From Bryobacterales bacterium (GTDB lineage: Bacteria > Acidobacteriota > Terriglobia > Bryobacterales > Bryobacteraceae): 64,000 nt of DNA. Positions 26,053 to 34,755 of this stretch are shown piece by piece (within the stretch, counting starts at the first letter, position 1; the number at the start of each line of letters is the position of its first letter). The position numbers and the translations under genes are program-made. The notes below the pieces were generated by a model that was not told where the DNA came from, did no database searches, and worked only from the letters and a program-made list of their open reading frames with translations. Where the stretch lies: assembly GCA_016713735.1 (NCBI GenBank), contig JADJOP010000003.1, positions 186,001 through 250,000 of the forward strand. Reading direction: 5' to 3'.

Positions 26053-26820
26053 CTACACGAAGCGGTTCACCAACTCCACCCCCAGCAAATCCTCCAGCAA
26101 CGGCGCCTGCGGATAGGGGTGAATCTTGTAGTGCCGGAACCCCTCGCCATGCTCTAAGCCGGCCAGTTTGCCGCGCGCCTTCGTCCACTTCTCCATTTCG
26201 TCCAGGTAGTTGTCCATGCCGTGATGATCGAGCAGCCACTGCCGCTGCGAGGTGTGGCAGGCCAGCGCGTCGCGCTTGGTGGCAAACGACGCCGCGATGT
26301 CGACCACAAAATCCGGCCGCACCACGCGCCCCTCGCGGTCGGTCCCCTCGGCCGGATCGGCATAGTAAAGGTGCGGGATGAAGTCGAGCGCCGGGGCGCC
26401 GGAGAACGCGGCGCAGTCGTAATTCGGACAACCAGCTCCGAAACAAGCGTCGCGCACGAGGTACGAGGTCGCCTCGTGGTCGCAGTGGTAATCCGACGGC
26501 GAGGCCGTCAACACCAGGTCCGGCCGCAGGTCGCGCACAATCGCCGTCACCCGGCGCCGCGATTCATCGTCGTTGAACACAGCCATGTCGCGGAACTCCG
26601 CGCAGAGATACTTGGCTCCCATCATCTCGGCCCCGGCGGCGGCTTCGGCGCGGCGCATCCGCGCGATCACTTCCGGCGGGTGCTCCTTGGTGCCGCAGTC
26701 GCCCGGCGTCATGGTGACGACGGTGACCTCATGACCCTTGCGGGCAAGCAGAGCGAGTGTGCCGCCAAGAAAAATCTCGGCGTCATCGGGATGAGCATGG
26801 ATGCAGGCAATACGGGCCAT
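26053..26820 (-). CDS. PIG-L family deacetylase, possible bacillithiol BshB
   Basis: A 255-residue LmbE/PIG-L deacetylase (ATG 26820; the longer frame upstream is unsupported). Zinc site: HAHPDDAEIFLGG and PSDYHCDHEATSYL. Family members deacetylate GlcNAc conjugates, including GlcNAc-malate in bacillithiol synthesis (BshB). Since bshA and bshC are both in this window, a BshB role is plausible, but other PIG-L enzymes look the same at this level. A TATGCT -10 box at 26827-26832 sits 6 nt before the ATG, with TTGGGC 18 bp upstream. It is divergent from ilvD. Confidence 0.8.
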   Translation of the reverse strand: MARIACIHAHPDDAEIFLGGTLALLARKGHEVTVVTMTPGDCGTKEHPPEVIARMRRAEAAAGAEMMGAKYLCAEFRDMAVFNDDESRRRVTAIVRDLRPDLVLTASPSDYHCDHEATSYLVRDACFGAGCPNYDCAAFSGAPALDFIPHLYYADPAEGTDREGRVVRPDFVVDIAASFATKRDALACHTSQRQWLLDHHGMDNYLDEMEKWTKARGKLAGLEHGEGFRHYKIHPYPQAPLLEDLLGVELVNRFV

Positions 26821-26889
26821 GCTTTGAGCATACGACGGCGCCCCGCCGCGGCCCAATCCCACAGCGCGTTATACACTGGTCGTGTCCCC

Positions 26890-28551
26890 ATGAAACTGCA
26901 AAGCTACACGATCACGCAGGGCCCCACGCGTGCGCCCGCGCGTTCCTATTACAAGTCCATCGGCTTCACGGACGAAGACCTCAAGAAGCCCATCATCGGT
27001 ATCGCCAACACCTGGATCGAAACCATGCCGTGCAACTACAACCTGCGCGCTCTGGCCGAACAGGTGAAGGAAGGCGTGCGCAAGGCCGGCGGCACGCCGA
27101 TGGAGTTCAACACCATCGCCATCTCCGACGGCATCACGATGGGCACCGAGGGCATGAAGGCCTCGCTGGTTTCCCGCGACCTCATCGCCGACTCCATTGA
27201 ACTCTGCACGCGCGGCTATATGTTCGACGGCCTTGTGGCCCTGGTGGCCTGCGATAAGACCATCCCCGGCGCGGCCATGGCCCTGCTGCGGCTCAACGTC
27301 CCCAGCGTGCTGCTCTACGGCGGCACCATCATGCCGGCCGGCTGCACGGCAAGGACATCATCGTCCAGGACGTCTTCGAGGCCGTGGGCGCGCACGCCGC
27401 CGGGCGCATCACCGACGCCGAACTGCTTGCCATCGAAAACGCCGCCTGCCCCGGCGCCGGAGCCTGTGGCGGCCAGTTCACAGCCAACACCATGGCCACC
27501 GTGATGGAATGCATCGGCCTGTCGCCCTTCGGCACGGCCAGCGTTCCGCAGGTGGACGTGCGCAAGAACGACGTCGCTCAGCTCTGCGGCGAACTCATCA
27601 TGAACGCCGTGGCCAAGCAGATCCTCCCGCGCGACATCTGCACGCGCCACGCCTTTGAAAACGCCATCGCCAGCGTGGCCGCTTCGGGCGGCTCCACCAA
27701 CGCCGTCCTCCACCTGCTCGCCATGGCCCACGACGCCGGCGTCCAACTTGAGATGGACGACTTCCAGGCCATCTCCGATCGCACGCCGCTGCTGTGCGAC
27801 CTGAAGCCCGCCGGCAAGTACACCGCCGTCGATGTCGACCGCGCCGGCGGCATCCCCGTCATCGCCCAGCGCCTGCTCGAAGGCGGCTACATTCACAAGG
27901 ACTGCATCACCGTCACCGGCAAATCCTTCGGCGAAGAAGCCGCAGGCGCCAAGGAAACGCCCGGCCAGGATGTGATCCGCCCCGTCACCGCGCCCATCAA
28001 AAAGTCCAGGCGGCCTGGTGATCCTCAAGGGCTCGCTCGCGCCTGAGGGCTGCGTCATTAAGGTGACCGGCATCGAGCGCAAGGGCCACACCGGTCCGGC
28101 CCGCGTGTTTGATCGCGAAGAGGACGCCATGGACGCGGTGACGCACGGCAAGATCAACCCTGGCGACACGCTGGTGATCCGCTACGAAGGGCCGAAGGGC
28201 GGTCCGGGCATGCGCGAGATGTTGGGCGTTACCAGCGCCATCATGGGCGCGGGCTTGGGCGATTCGGTCGCCCTGCTCACCGATGGCCGTTTCAGCGGAG
28301 CGACGCGTGGCTTCATGATCGGCCACGTCGCGCCGGAGGCCATCGATGGCGGCCCCATCGCTGTCGTCCGCGAAGGCGACCCGATCGCCATCGACATCGA
28401 AAAGCGCACCATCGACATCGCCATCCCGGCCGAAGAGATCGCCGCGCGTTTGAGGCAGTTCAAGGCCCCCGAGCTGAAGTACAAGTCGGGCGTCTATTTG
28501 AAGTACTGCAATTCGGTGAGCTCGGCCTCCAAGGGCGCGGTCACCTGCTAG
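26890..28551 (+). pseudogene. ilvD: Dihydroxy-acid dehydratase IlvD, two frameshifts
   Basis: IlvD converts dihydroxy acids to 2-oxo acids for valine, isoleucine and leucine, using an Fe-S cluster. The three cluster cysteines are visible: WIETMPCNYN, LVACDKTIPG, CPGAGACGGQFTANTM. The reading frame breaks twice. Near 27334-27336 one G is missing: ATGCCGGCCGG where MPGRLHGKD would need ATGCCGGGCCGG. At 28008 an extra A interrupts KKSGGLVILKG. The two shifts cancel, giving 553 residues, a normal IlvD. Everything outside the two sites is well conserved, so consensus error is likelier than gene decay. Confidence 0.9.
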
Positions 28552-28564
28552 TCACCGCCAGTGT

Positions 28565-28596
28565 GAGGGGGCGCGCGGCGCTCCCTCCGCCCCCTC
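28565..28596. terminator. Hairpin between convergent ilvD and SDR genes
   Basis: GAGGGGGC (28565-28572) and GCCCCCTC (28589-28596) form a perfect 8-bp stem with a 16-nt loop between two convergent genes. There is no T-tract, so a bidirectional hairpin terminator is likely but not certain. Confidence 0.5.
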
Positions 28597-28608
28597 AAGC
28601 GGCCATCC

Positions 28609-29346
28609 TCACAGCGTCCTCATGTGGAAGCCGCCGTCGGCGTTGATCACCTGCCCGGCGCAGTAATCCAGATAACCGTCGGCGATCGCCCGCACACACT
28701 TTGCCAGGTCCGCCGTCTCGCCCATGCGCCGCTGCGGCAGCAGTCCGCCGGCGATCTTGTCGTCGTAGGTCTTCTCCACCGCCGCGATCATGTCGGTACG
28801 AATGATGCCAGGGCGCACCTCAAACACGAGCACGCCTTCGGGAGCGAGGCGCGCGGCAAAGGTCTGAGCGCTCATGCTCAGGCCGGCTTTGGAAATGCAG
28901 TATTCGGCGCGATTGACGCTCGAGGTGTAGGCGCTGATCGAAGTGATGAACACGATGCGCCCGCTGCCATGGGCCACCATCAGCCGAGCCGCGTCGCGCG
29001 TGAGAAAGTGCGGACCGCGCAGGTTCGTGGCGATCAACTCATCGAAACTCTCTTCGGTCGCCTCGAGCACATCGCGCCGTTCGCGTGGCGCCATGCCGGC
29101 GTTGTTCACCAGCAGGTCGAGCCGCCCGAACTTCTCTTGCACGAACCCCAGCAGCGCGGCATGATCGGCCCGCGAGCCGACATCGCACTGGAGGATCTCG
29201 CAGCCCGTCTCGGCCTGCAGGCTCTCAGCCGCATCGCGCCGCCCGCGATAGGTGCCGACGACCGAATGCGTCCTGGCCAGCTCCGTCGCAATGCCGCGCC
29301 CAATGCCCCGGCTTGCGCCCGTCACCACCGCCACCGGCTTGCTCAT
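28609..29346 (-). CDS. Short-chain dehydrogenase/reductase (FabG-like SDR)
   Basis: A 245-residue classical SDR. Cofactor site TGASRGIG near residue 9, NNAGMAP, catalytic Ser in ITSISAY, and Tyr/Lys in YCISK. The C-terminal GQVINADGGFH is typical. The substrate is not predictable. It overlaps the DsbA-like gene upstream by 4 nt (ATGA). Confidence 0.92.
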   Translation of the reverse strand: MSKPVAVVTGASRGIGRGIATELARTHSVVGTYRGRRDAAESLQAETGCEILQCDVGSRADHAALLGFVQEKFGRLDLLVNNAGMAPRERRDVLEATEESFDELIATNLRGPHFLTRDAARLMVAHGSGRIVFITSISAYTSSVNRAEYCISKAGLSMSAQTFAARLAPEGVLVFEVRPGIIRTDMIAAVEKTYDDKIAGGLLPQRRMGETADLAKCVRAIADGYLDYCAGQVINADGGFHMRTL

Positions 29347-29924
29347 TGACAGCTCTCCTTCACCGCCGCCGCAATCGCCTTCACAATCTTCTCCACCGGG
29401 AACTTCTCAATAAACGGCAGCCCGTTCACCAGCACCGTGGGCGTCCGCGAGATGCCGCGCGCCACGCCTTCCTGGTAATCCTGCTCCACGGCCGCCGCCA
29501 GCGCCGGGTCGGCCAGCGCCTTCACGGCGGCTGCGGCGTCGGCCTTCTGCTCGCGCGCGAAGCGCTCCAGATACTCGTTGAAATTCGTGTCCGTGATCTC
29601 GCGCAGGTTTTTCAGCGCGAAGCGCCGCCAGGCCACGCTCACTTCGCCGTTCACGCGCTCAAAGTGCCGCGCCGCAATCGCCGCCCGCCGCGCCCAGATG
29701 TGTTTCGGCAGGGGAAAATCGCGATGTTCGAACGCTACCGTCGCGGCGAATCGCGGGAGCAGCGTCTCGTCCATTACCGCGCGGAAATTCGCGCAATCCG
29801 AACAGGCAAGGTCTTCGTAAATCACCACCCGCACCGGCGAGCGCCGGTTGCCTTCGATGTGTCGTGGTTCAGCGGCGGCTGTCAGCATGGCGCAAGCGAG
29901 CAGAGTGAGCGCTGGTCGCATCAT
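29343..29924 (-). CDS. Exported DsbA-like thioredoxin-fold oxidoreductase
   Basis: Starts at ATG 29924 (or 29921): MMRPALTLLACAMLTAAAEP is a Sec signal. The thioredoxin-fold site is CSDC in YEDLACSDCANFR, and the cis-proline loop is SRTPTVLVNG. A helical insertion (about residues 85-150) is as in DsbA/DsbG. It would form or isomerise disulfides in periplasmic proteins, or act as a reductase. It follows vapC after about 35 bp and is coupled to the SDR gene. Confidence 0.85.
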   Translation of the reverse strand: MMRPALTLLACAMLTAAAEPRHIEGNRRSPVRVVIYEDLACSDCANFRAVMDETLLPRFAATVAFEHRDFPLPKHIWARRAAIAARHFERVNGEVSVAWRRFALKNLREITDTNFNEYLERFAREQKADAAAAVKALADPALAAAVEQDYQEGVARGISRTPTVLVNGLPFIEKFPVEKIVKAIAAAVKESCQ

Positions 29925-29959
29925 GTTAATGGTAGCTGGCCCGCTCTCTCCACGCTCAC

Positions 29960-30370
29960 TCATCGTGCAAACGGATCCACGATCCGCAAGCCCGCTTTCT
30001 CAAAGTCCGCCCGGTTCCGCGTCACCACCGTCAAGCCATGCACCAGAGCCGTGGCCGCAATGAGGCTGTCTTTGACCGGCATGGCGCGCCCCTTCACCCG
30101 CAGGCGCGCGACTAACTCCGCCCAGCGCAACCCAGTGGTTGCATCCCAGGCGACGCAATGCAGCCGCGCTACCCCCTTTTCGAACCACTTCTCCAACTCC
30201 GTCCGCTTCCGGCCTTTGGGCAAGATGAGGATGCCAAATCGCAATTCACCCAGAATCACCGGATCCACCACGATCTCCGGCTCATGCGCGCGCAGCCACT
30301 CCAGAACCCGCGCATCCGGATGCGGCCGCGTCACCTCGCTCAGCACATTCGCATCGACCAGGTACTTCAC
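29960..30370 (-). CDS. vapC: VapC-type PIN-domain ribonuclease toxin
   Basis: A 136-residue PIN protein with the full VapC acidic set: D6 in YLVDANVLSE, E42 in LGELRFG, D101 in PVKDSLIAATA, N119 and D122 in VTRNRADF. It cleaves RNA (tRNA or rRNA in known cases) and is inhibited by the AbrB-type antitoxin encoded just upstream. The genes overlap by 4 nt (ATGA). Confidence 0.92.
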   Translation of the reverse strand: MKYLVDANVLSEVTRPHPDARVLEWLRAHEPEIVVDPVILGELRFGILILPKGRKRTELEKWFEKGVARLHCVAWDATTGLRWAELVARLRVKGRAMPVKDSLIAATALVHGLTVVTRNRADFEKAGLRIVDPFAR

Positions 30371-30597
30371 AGCGTGTCCGTCGATTCAGACTCAATAGGG
30401 ACGAAGTAGCCTTTTCGCGGACAGGCGAGCAGCCAGTCCACGGCTCCTTCATTCGGCGTCGCCTCGCACCTGACCAGCCGGTACTCCCCGCGATCCAACC
30501 GCTCCACTTCAAACACCTGCCCCGCGCGAACACGGTCCTTCCGCCGCAACTGTGCCGGCAGCACGATTTGGCCCTTCGAGGAAACCGTCGTCCGCAT
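30367..30597 (-). CDS. vapB: AbrB/SpoVT-type VapB antitoxin
   Basis: A 76-residue protein from ATG 30597. The swapped-hairpin DNA-binding domain is MRTTVSSKGQIVLPAQLRRK, then GQVFEVERLDRGEYRLV; the tail (GAVDWLLACPRKGYFVPIE) would contact VapC. The longer open frame to 30792 is rejected because a consensus promoter and palindrome lie just ahead of 30597. It binds VapC and represses its own operon. Confidence 0.9.
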   Translation of the reverse strand: MRTTVSSKGQIVLPAQLRRKDRVRAGQVFEVERLDRGEYRLVRCEATPNEGAVDWLLACPRKGYFVPIESESTDTL

Positions 30598-30601
30598 GCA
30601 C

Positions 30602-30632
30602 GTAAGATAGCGTCTTACTTGGTCCGAGTCAA
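30602..30632 (-). promoter_or_regulatory. vapBC promoter with overlapping operator palindrome
   Basis: On the minus strand TTGACT (30627-30632) and TATCTT (30604-30609) are 17 bp apart, and the ATG of vapB is 6 nt after the -10 box, suggesting a leaderless mRNA. A perfect inverted repeat GTAAGA (30602-30607)/TCTTAC (30613-30618) covers the -10 box, the expected place for a VapB operator. Confidence 0.7.
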
Positions 30633-30641
30633 CGCTGCCCC

Positions 30642-30726
30642 AAACGCAAAAGCCGGGAACCACACCCCCTAAAGGGCGCAATCCCCGGCTCAAACAATCC
30701 CACATTCCCGCGACGCAACGCGTCGC
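30642..30726 (-). terminator. Terminator region downstream of sodA
   Basis: Just past the sodA stop there is a perfect hairpin GCGACGC/GCGTCGC (30710-30726). Further on the stem AGCCGGG/CCCGGCT (30651-30657 and 30684-30690) is followed on the minus strand by TTTTGCGTTT. Together they look like an intrinsic terminator separating sodA from vapBC. Confidence 0.5.
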
Positions 30727-30734
30727 GCGGCGGC

Positions 30735-31346
30735 TTACTTCTTCGCCTTGAACCGCTCCTCGGCCACGGTCCAATCCACCACGTTCCACCACGCGCCGAT
30801 ATAGTCCGGCCGGCGGTTCTGATACTTCAGGTAGTAAGCATGCTCCCAGACATCCAGCCCGATGATCGGGTACTTACCCTCCATCACCGGCCCGTCCTGG
30901 TTCGGCGACGACGTGATCTCAATCGCCTTCCCGTTCCAGATCAGCCAGGCCCAGCCCGAGCCAAACCGGCTCACCGCGGCCGCGCCGAACTTCGTCTTGA
31001 AGTCGTCGAAGCTGCCGAAGGCGCCCGTAATCGCCGTGGCCAGTTCTCCCACCGGCGCGCCGCCGCCCTTCGGACCCATCACCTTCCAGAACAGCGAGTG
31101 GTTGTAATGGCCTCCGCCATTGTTCCGCACCGCCGTCTTGATCGATTCCGGGACGATGGCGAGGTTGTTCGCCAGCAGCTCTTCGAGCGACTTCCCGTTC
31201 AGCTCCGGCGCCGACTCCAGCGCCTTGTTCAGGTTCGTCACATACGCGTTGTGGTGCTTCCCATGGTGAATCTCCATGGTCGTCTTATCGATGTGCGGCT
31301 CCAGCGCATCATGCGCATAGGGCAGGGCAGGTAGTTCAAAAGGCAT
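30735..31346 (-). CDS. sodA: Fe/Mn superoxide dismutase
   Basis: A 203-residue SOD. Metal-ligand regions: EIHHGKHHNAY (first His), GGGHYNHSLFW (second His), and LDVWEHAYYLKYQNRR (Asp and third His). No signal peptide, so cytoplasmic. Fe or Mn use cannot be decided by eye. A strong AAGGAGAA ribosome binding site precedes ATG 31346. It follows gatA on the same strand after about 75 bp. Confidence 0.96.
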   Translation of the reverse strand: MPFELPALPYAHDALEPHIDKTTMEIHHGKHHNAYVTNLNKALESAPELNGKSLEELLANNLAIVPESIKTAVRNNGGGHYNHSLFWKVMGPKGGGAPVGELATAITGAFGSFDDFKTKFGAAAVSRFGSGWAWLIWNGKAIEITSSPNQDGPVMEGKYPIIGLDVWEHAYYLKYQNRRPDYIGAWWNVVDWTVAEERFKAKK

Positions 31347-31420
31347 TCCCAGTTTCTCCTTATGAGGCCTTCACACGGCCAAATCTATTTGATGCGGCGG
31401 TTCGCCCGCCGGATGCTTGG

Positions 31421-32866
31421 TTACGCGCCCGCCACTCCGCCGGCGCGCTCAAACGCCTCGGCCAGACGGAACATCGGGCCTTCCTGAAAGTGGTTCGTCA
31501 GAATCTGCATCCCCACGGGCAGCCCCGCCGCTGTCGCGCCGCACGGCACGCTCATGCAGGGAATCCCGGCCAGATCGCCCGTGATCGTGTAGATATCCGA
31601 CAAATACATCGCCAGCGGATCGTCCAGCTTCTCGCCCAGTTTGAAGGCCGGGAACGGCGACACCGGCGTGATCAGCGCATCCACCTCGCCGAACGCCTTC
31701 TGGAAATCCTGCGAGATGAGCGAACGCACGCGCTGCGCCTTCAAGTAATACGCATCGTAGTAACCGTGGCTCAGCACGTACGTGCCGAGCATGATGCGGC
31801 GCTTGCACTCCGCGCCAAAGCCATCGCCGCGCGTGTTGCGGTACATATCCGACAGCGTCTTTGAATCCGCGCTGCGCATCGTGTATTTCACGCCGTCATA
31901 CCGCGCCAGGTTTGAACTCGCTTCGGCCGTGCAGATGATGTAGTAACAGGAGATCGCCCACTCCGTAGCCGGGAGGCTGACCTCTTTTACTTCACAGCCG
32001 AGTTTCTTCAGGGCCTCGACGCCCTTCATGATCAGGTCGCCGGTCTCGCTGGCCAGCCCGGCAAAGTACTCCTTGGGCAGCCCGATCTTCATGCCGCGCA
32101 CATCGCCCGTCATCGCCTCGGCGTAGCGCGGCACGGGAGCAAACGCGCTCGTGGCGTCCATCTCATCGCGCCCGGCGATCACTTCGAGCAGCGTCGCCGC
32201 GTCCTTCACGTTGCGCCCAAACGGACCAATGTGATCGAGCGAACTTGCAAACGCCACCAGCCCGTAGCGCGACACACGCCCATAGGTGGGCGTCACACCC
32301 ACCACGCCGCAAAAACTCGCCGGCTGGCGGATCGATCCGCCGGTGTCCGAGCCCAGCGACACCACCGCCGTGCCCTGCGCCACCACCGCCGCCGATCCGC
32401 CCGACGACCCGCCCGGCACTCGTTCCAGATCGACAGGGTTCCGCACCGGCCCATACGCCGAATTCTCGTTCGATGAGCCCATCGCGAACTCATCGCAATT
32501 TGCCTTGCCGATGATCACGCCGCCGGCCGCTTCGAGCCGCTCCACCGCCGTCGCGTCATACGGCGGAACGAAATTTTCGAGCATTCGCGAACCGCACGTC
32601 GTGCGCACGCCCTTGGTGACAATCACGTCTTTCACGGCCACAGGCACGCCCGCCAGGGCTCCGGCATCCTCGCCGCGCGCCAGTTTCGCGTCCACCGCAT
32701 CGGCGGCCGCCCGCGCCCGCTCCGCGCTCAACAGCAGATAGGCGTTCGTCTTCGGGTTCTCGGCTTCGGCAAACCCAAGCGCCGCCTCGCACACCTCGCG
32801 CGCCGTGAACTGCTTGGCCTTCAGTCCGGCTTTGATTCCGTCAATGGTCAGCTTGGCAATATCCAT
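31421..32866 (-). CDS. gatA: Asp-tRNA(Asn)/Glu-tRNA(Gln) amidotransferase subunit A
   Basis: A 481-residue amidase-signature enzyme. Catalytic Lys in VPVAVKDVIVTKG; the Ser-rich loop is GGSSGGSAAVVAQG and SLGSDTGGSIRQPASFCG (Ser-cisSer-Lys triad). It releases ammonia from glutamine for the GatCAB complex, which turns misacylated Glu-tRNA-Gln and Asp-tRNA-Asn into the correct forms. gatC precedes it after 17 bp; gatB is not in the window. Confidence 0.95.
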   Translation of the reverse strand: MDIAKLTIDGIKAGLKAKQFTAREVCEAALGFAEAENPKTNAYLLLSAERARAAADAVDAKLARGEDAGALAGVPVAVKDVIVTKGVRTTCGSRMLENFVPPYDATAVERLEAAGGVIIGKANCDEFAMGSSNENSAYGPVRNPVDLERVPGGSSGGSAAVVAQGTAVVSLGSDTGGSIRQPASFCGVVGVTPTYGRVSRYGLVAFASSLDHIGPFGRNVKDAATLLEVIAGRDEMDATSAFAPVPRYAEAMTGDVRGMKIGLPKEYFAGLASETGDLIMKGVEALKKLGCEVKEVSLPATEWAISCYYIICTAEASSNLARYDGVKYTMRSADSKTLSDMYRNTRGDGFGAECKRRIMLGTYVLSHGYYDAYYLKAQRVRSLISQDFQKAFGEVDALITPVSPFPAFKLGEKLDDPLAMYLSDIYTITGDLAGIPCMSVPCGATAAGLPVGMQILTNHFQEGPMFRLAEAFERAGGVAGA

Positions 32867-32883
32867 GGTGTCCGCTCGATCCC

Positions 32884-33183
32884 TTACCGCTCAATCACCT
32901 TGGGCACCTTGAAGAAGCCCCCGCCCGGCTGCGGCGCGTTTTGCAATGCCGCTTCGTTGGGTAAGGTCGCCTTTTCCGCGTCAGCCCGCAGCGTCGCCGT
33001 CTCTTCAGCGTCGAACAACACCTGCGCCATCGCCGGCACACCCGCCGTATCCAGCTCGTTCAACTTGTCGATATGGCCCAGAATGCTTTCCATATCCCGC
33101 GCCATGCGCGACACCTCATCCGGTGTCAATCGCAAGTTCGCAAGATCGGCCACATAGCGGACCTGCTCTTCCGTGATTTTCAT
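32884..33183 (-). CDS. gatC: Asp-tRNA(Asn)/Glu-tRNA(Gln) amidotransferase subunit C
   Basis: A 99-residue protein from ATG 33183 (MKITEEQVRYVADLANLRLT), the classic GatC opening, with the DMESILGHIDKLNELDTAGV helix and the QPGGGFFKVPKVIER tail that wraps GatA. A GAGAGAG sequence just upstream can serve as ribosome binding site. It stabilises GatA within GatCAB. First gene of a gatC-gatA pair. Confidence 0.93.
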   Translation of the reverse strand: MKITEEQVRYVADLANLRLTPDEVSRMARDMESILGHIDKLNELDTAGVPAMAQVLFDAEETATLRADAEKATLPNEAALQNAPQPGGGFFKVPKVIER

Positions 33184-33242
33184 GGGACTCTCTCTACTTT
33201 GACACGCCCCGCCCCGCCCCCGCAGCAACGCCCGCGGGCAAA

Positions 33243-33704
33243 CTAGCCCGCCCGCGCCGCCATCACCTTCGGCCGGGCCGGCTCTTCGGTCGCCATCGCC
33301 CGCCGCCGCGCGCTCTCATAGATCCGCGCCAGCACCGGATCCTCAACAAACTCCCGCGCATCCTCCAGCGGCAACCGCCCCTGCCGCCCCCCGGCCGCGC
33401 TCCGCTCCACCGCCATCGACCGACGCCGCGGCGCGATCGCCAGCCTCACCTCTTCCACCATCGCGTAGCCCGCCACCGTCGCCATCTTCCTCAAGATTTG
33501 CGGCAGCAACGGCTCCAACTGCGCCACCCACATCTCATCGGCGACCTCCACCGTGAGCCGCTTGCCCGCCAGCCACGACGGATGCGCATGAGCCGCCAGG
33601 CGCTTGCCCACCGCCGCCCGCCACACCGCGTGCGCCAGTTGCTCCTGCGAACACACCTTTCGCCCCAACCGTGTGCTGCCGAGAATTCTTGATGCCCGCT
33701 CCAT
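33243..33704 (-). CDS. DUF721/DciA-like protein
   Basis: A 153-residue protein whose first 95 residues match the DUF721 (DciA) fold: AVWRAAVGKRLAAHAHPSWL, KRLTVEVADEMWVAQLE, LLPQILRKM, ending in EEVRLAIAPRR. DciA is the replicative-helicase loader in bacteria without DnaC/DnaI, so a role in DnaB loading is likely, though the C-terminal half is unlike well-studied DciA. It lies 59 bp upstream of gatC. Confidence 0.75.
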   Translation of the reverse strand: MERASRILGSTRLGRKVCSQEQLAHAVWRAAVGKRLAAHAHPSWLAGKRLTVEVADEMWVAQLEPLLPQILRKMATVAGYAMVEEVRLAIAPRRRSMAVERSAAGGRQGRLPLEDAREFVEDPVLARIYESARRRAMATEEPARPKVMAARAG

Positions 33705-33878
33705 GCCGTCCGAGTTGCCACTATAGCATCCCCGGCGCGGGTGCGATCACAATTATTTCCACCCATGAAATCAATGAAATACAGAGCCGGTTTGCCTTCC
33801 CCGCGCCTCTGCCGGGGAGGGGAGCGGCGCGGGCCGTCCGGCGCGGCGGGCCATGCCGGCCGGCGCAAAAGCCGGCGT

Positions 33879-33913
33879 AAAAAGAAGATGCCGGGAGCCT
33901 TCCAGCTCCCGGC
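33879..33913 (-). terminator. Intrinsic terminator after the DUF2934 gene
   Basis: GCCGGGAGC (33890-33898) and GCTCCCGGC (33905-33913) form a perfect 9-bp stem with a 6-nt loop, followed on the minus strand by ATCTTCTTTTT (33889-33879). It terminates the minus-strand gene ending at 33945. The rest of 33705-33944 holds no gene. Confidence 0.75.
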
Positions 33914-33944
33914 GAAAATCACGTCATGCAGACGGGTCACCAGG

Positions 33945-34157
33945 CTACGCCTCCTGGACAGCGCCCGGCTCTCCGGCCGTCAATTCGGCCTCGGCACGGA
34001 ACCAGTGCTCCAGGTGCCTGCCCTCGGGACGCCCCTCGGCCTCCCAGTAGCTATGGGCCAGGTTCGCAATCCTCACCGTCTGGGGCGGCAGGCCGTTTGC
34101 CGGCTCGCCCCCATTGGCTCCATTCACCGGAGTTGGCTGGATGCCCGCCGCCTTCAT
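33945..34157 (-). CDS. DUF2934-domain small protein
   Basis: About 70 residues from ATG 34157 (MKAAGIQPTPVNG); the longer frame to 34229 overlaps the upstream gene. The core RIANLAHSYWEAEGRPEG followed by LEHWFRAEAEL is the DUF2934 signature, common in acidobacteria and of unknown function. It follows a small exported protein gene on the same strand and ends before a strong terminator. Confidence 0.75.
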   Translation of the reverse strand: MKAAGIQPTPVNGANGGEPANGLPPQTVRIANLAHSYWEAEGRPEGRHLEHWFRAEAELTAGEPGAVQEA

Positions 34158-34200
34158 GACAAGGGCCCCTTCTGCAGACGCGTCACCGTCTGCTGCAACT

Positions 34201-34611
34201 TCAGCGCCCGGCGCGCCACACCTCGGCATGCGCCCGGAGCAGCGTGCGATTCTTGCTCAGGTCGCCGGCGGCCAGCTTTTGCTTCTGCCCGTGGAAGATC
34301 TCCAGCAACTGGACCTTCTCCTTCACCTGCTTCCACTCGGCCGCGTCACGCTGGCTCATCTGGGGATGGCCCTCCTCAAAGCGCGTGACCAGTTCCTGCA
34401 GCTTCGTCACATCGCCGCTCATGGCATCAATCTTGGAACGAACGTCGCCGGCGTCCATGCTCTTCGACTTCAGCGCCGTGCTCACCAGCCCGGCATCGCG
34501 CTCAATGTTCTTCGCCGACTCCAGCAGTTGGGCGGCGAACTCCTGATCGAGAGCGGCCGCCGGGGATACAGCCAGCGCAAGGCAGCTGGCCATCAACATC
34601 ATCGTTTTCAT
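34201..34611 (-). CDS. Exported helical protein of unknown function
   Basis: A 136-residue protein from ATG 34611, with a GAGGAG ribosome binding site. Signal sequence MKTMMLMASCLALAVSPAAA, then a helical, charged mature part (AQLLESAKNIERDAG, KSMDAGDVRSKIDAM, EWKQVKEKVQLLEIF). No domain is recognised. Its upstream region holds a perfect palindrome shared in part with the promoter of the neighbouring NhaR-like regulator, so it may be under that regulator. Confidence 0.7.
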   Translation of the reverse strand: MKTMMLMASCLALAVSPAAALDQEFAAQLLESAKNIERDAGLVSTALKSKSMDAGDVRSKIDAMSGDVTKLQELVTRFEEGHPQMSQRDAAEWKQVKEKVQLLEIFHGQKQKLAAGDLSKNRTLLRAHAEVWRAGR

Positions 34612-34716
34612 GGTTGGTCTCCTCTTGGTTCTTGATTCGGAGCGGCTCCTGCGCCGTCCTTCGAGTACCAACCTACGGCCTTCTCACGAATTGATCAAAT
34701 AGATGTTTTGAAGACA

Positions 34717-34739
34717 ATTCATCGACTAATTCGATGAAT
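34717..34739. promoter_or_regulatory. 23-bp perfect palindrome, probable regulator site
   Basis: ATTCATCGA (34717-34725) and TCGATGAAT (34731-34739) are perfect inverted repeats around CTAAT. It lies between the NhaR-like gene end and the exported-protein gene start. CATCG/CGATG half-sites and an AATAGATGT stretch recur in the NhaR-like gene's own promoter, so this is a candidate site for that regulator. Confidence 0.55.
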
Positions 34740-34755
34740 CCGCCAACCTGGCGCC

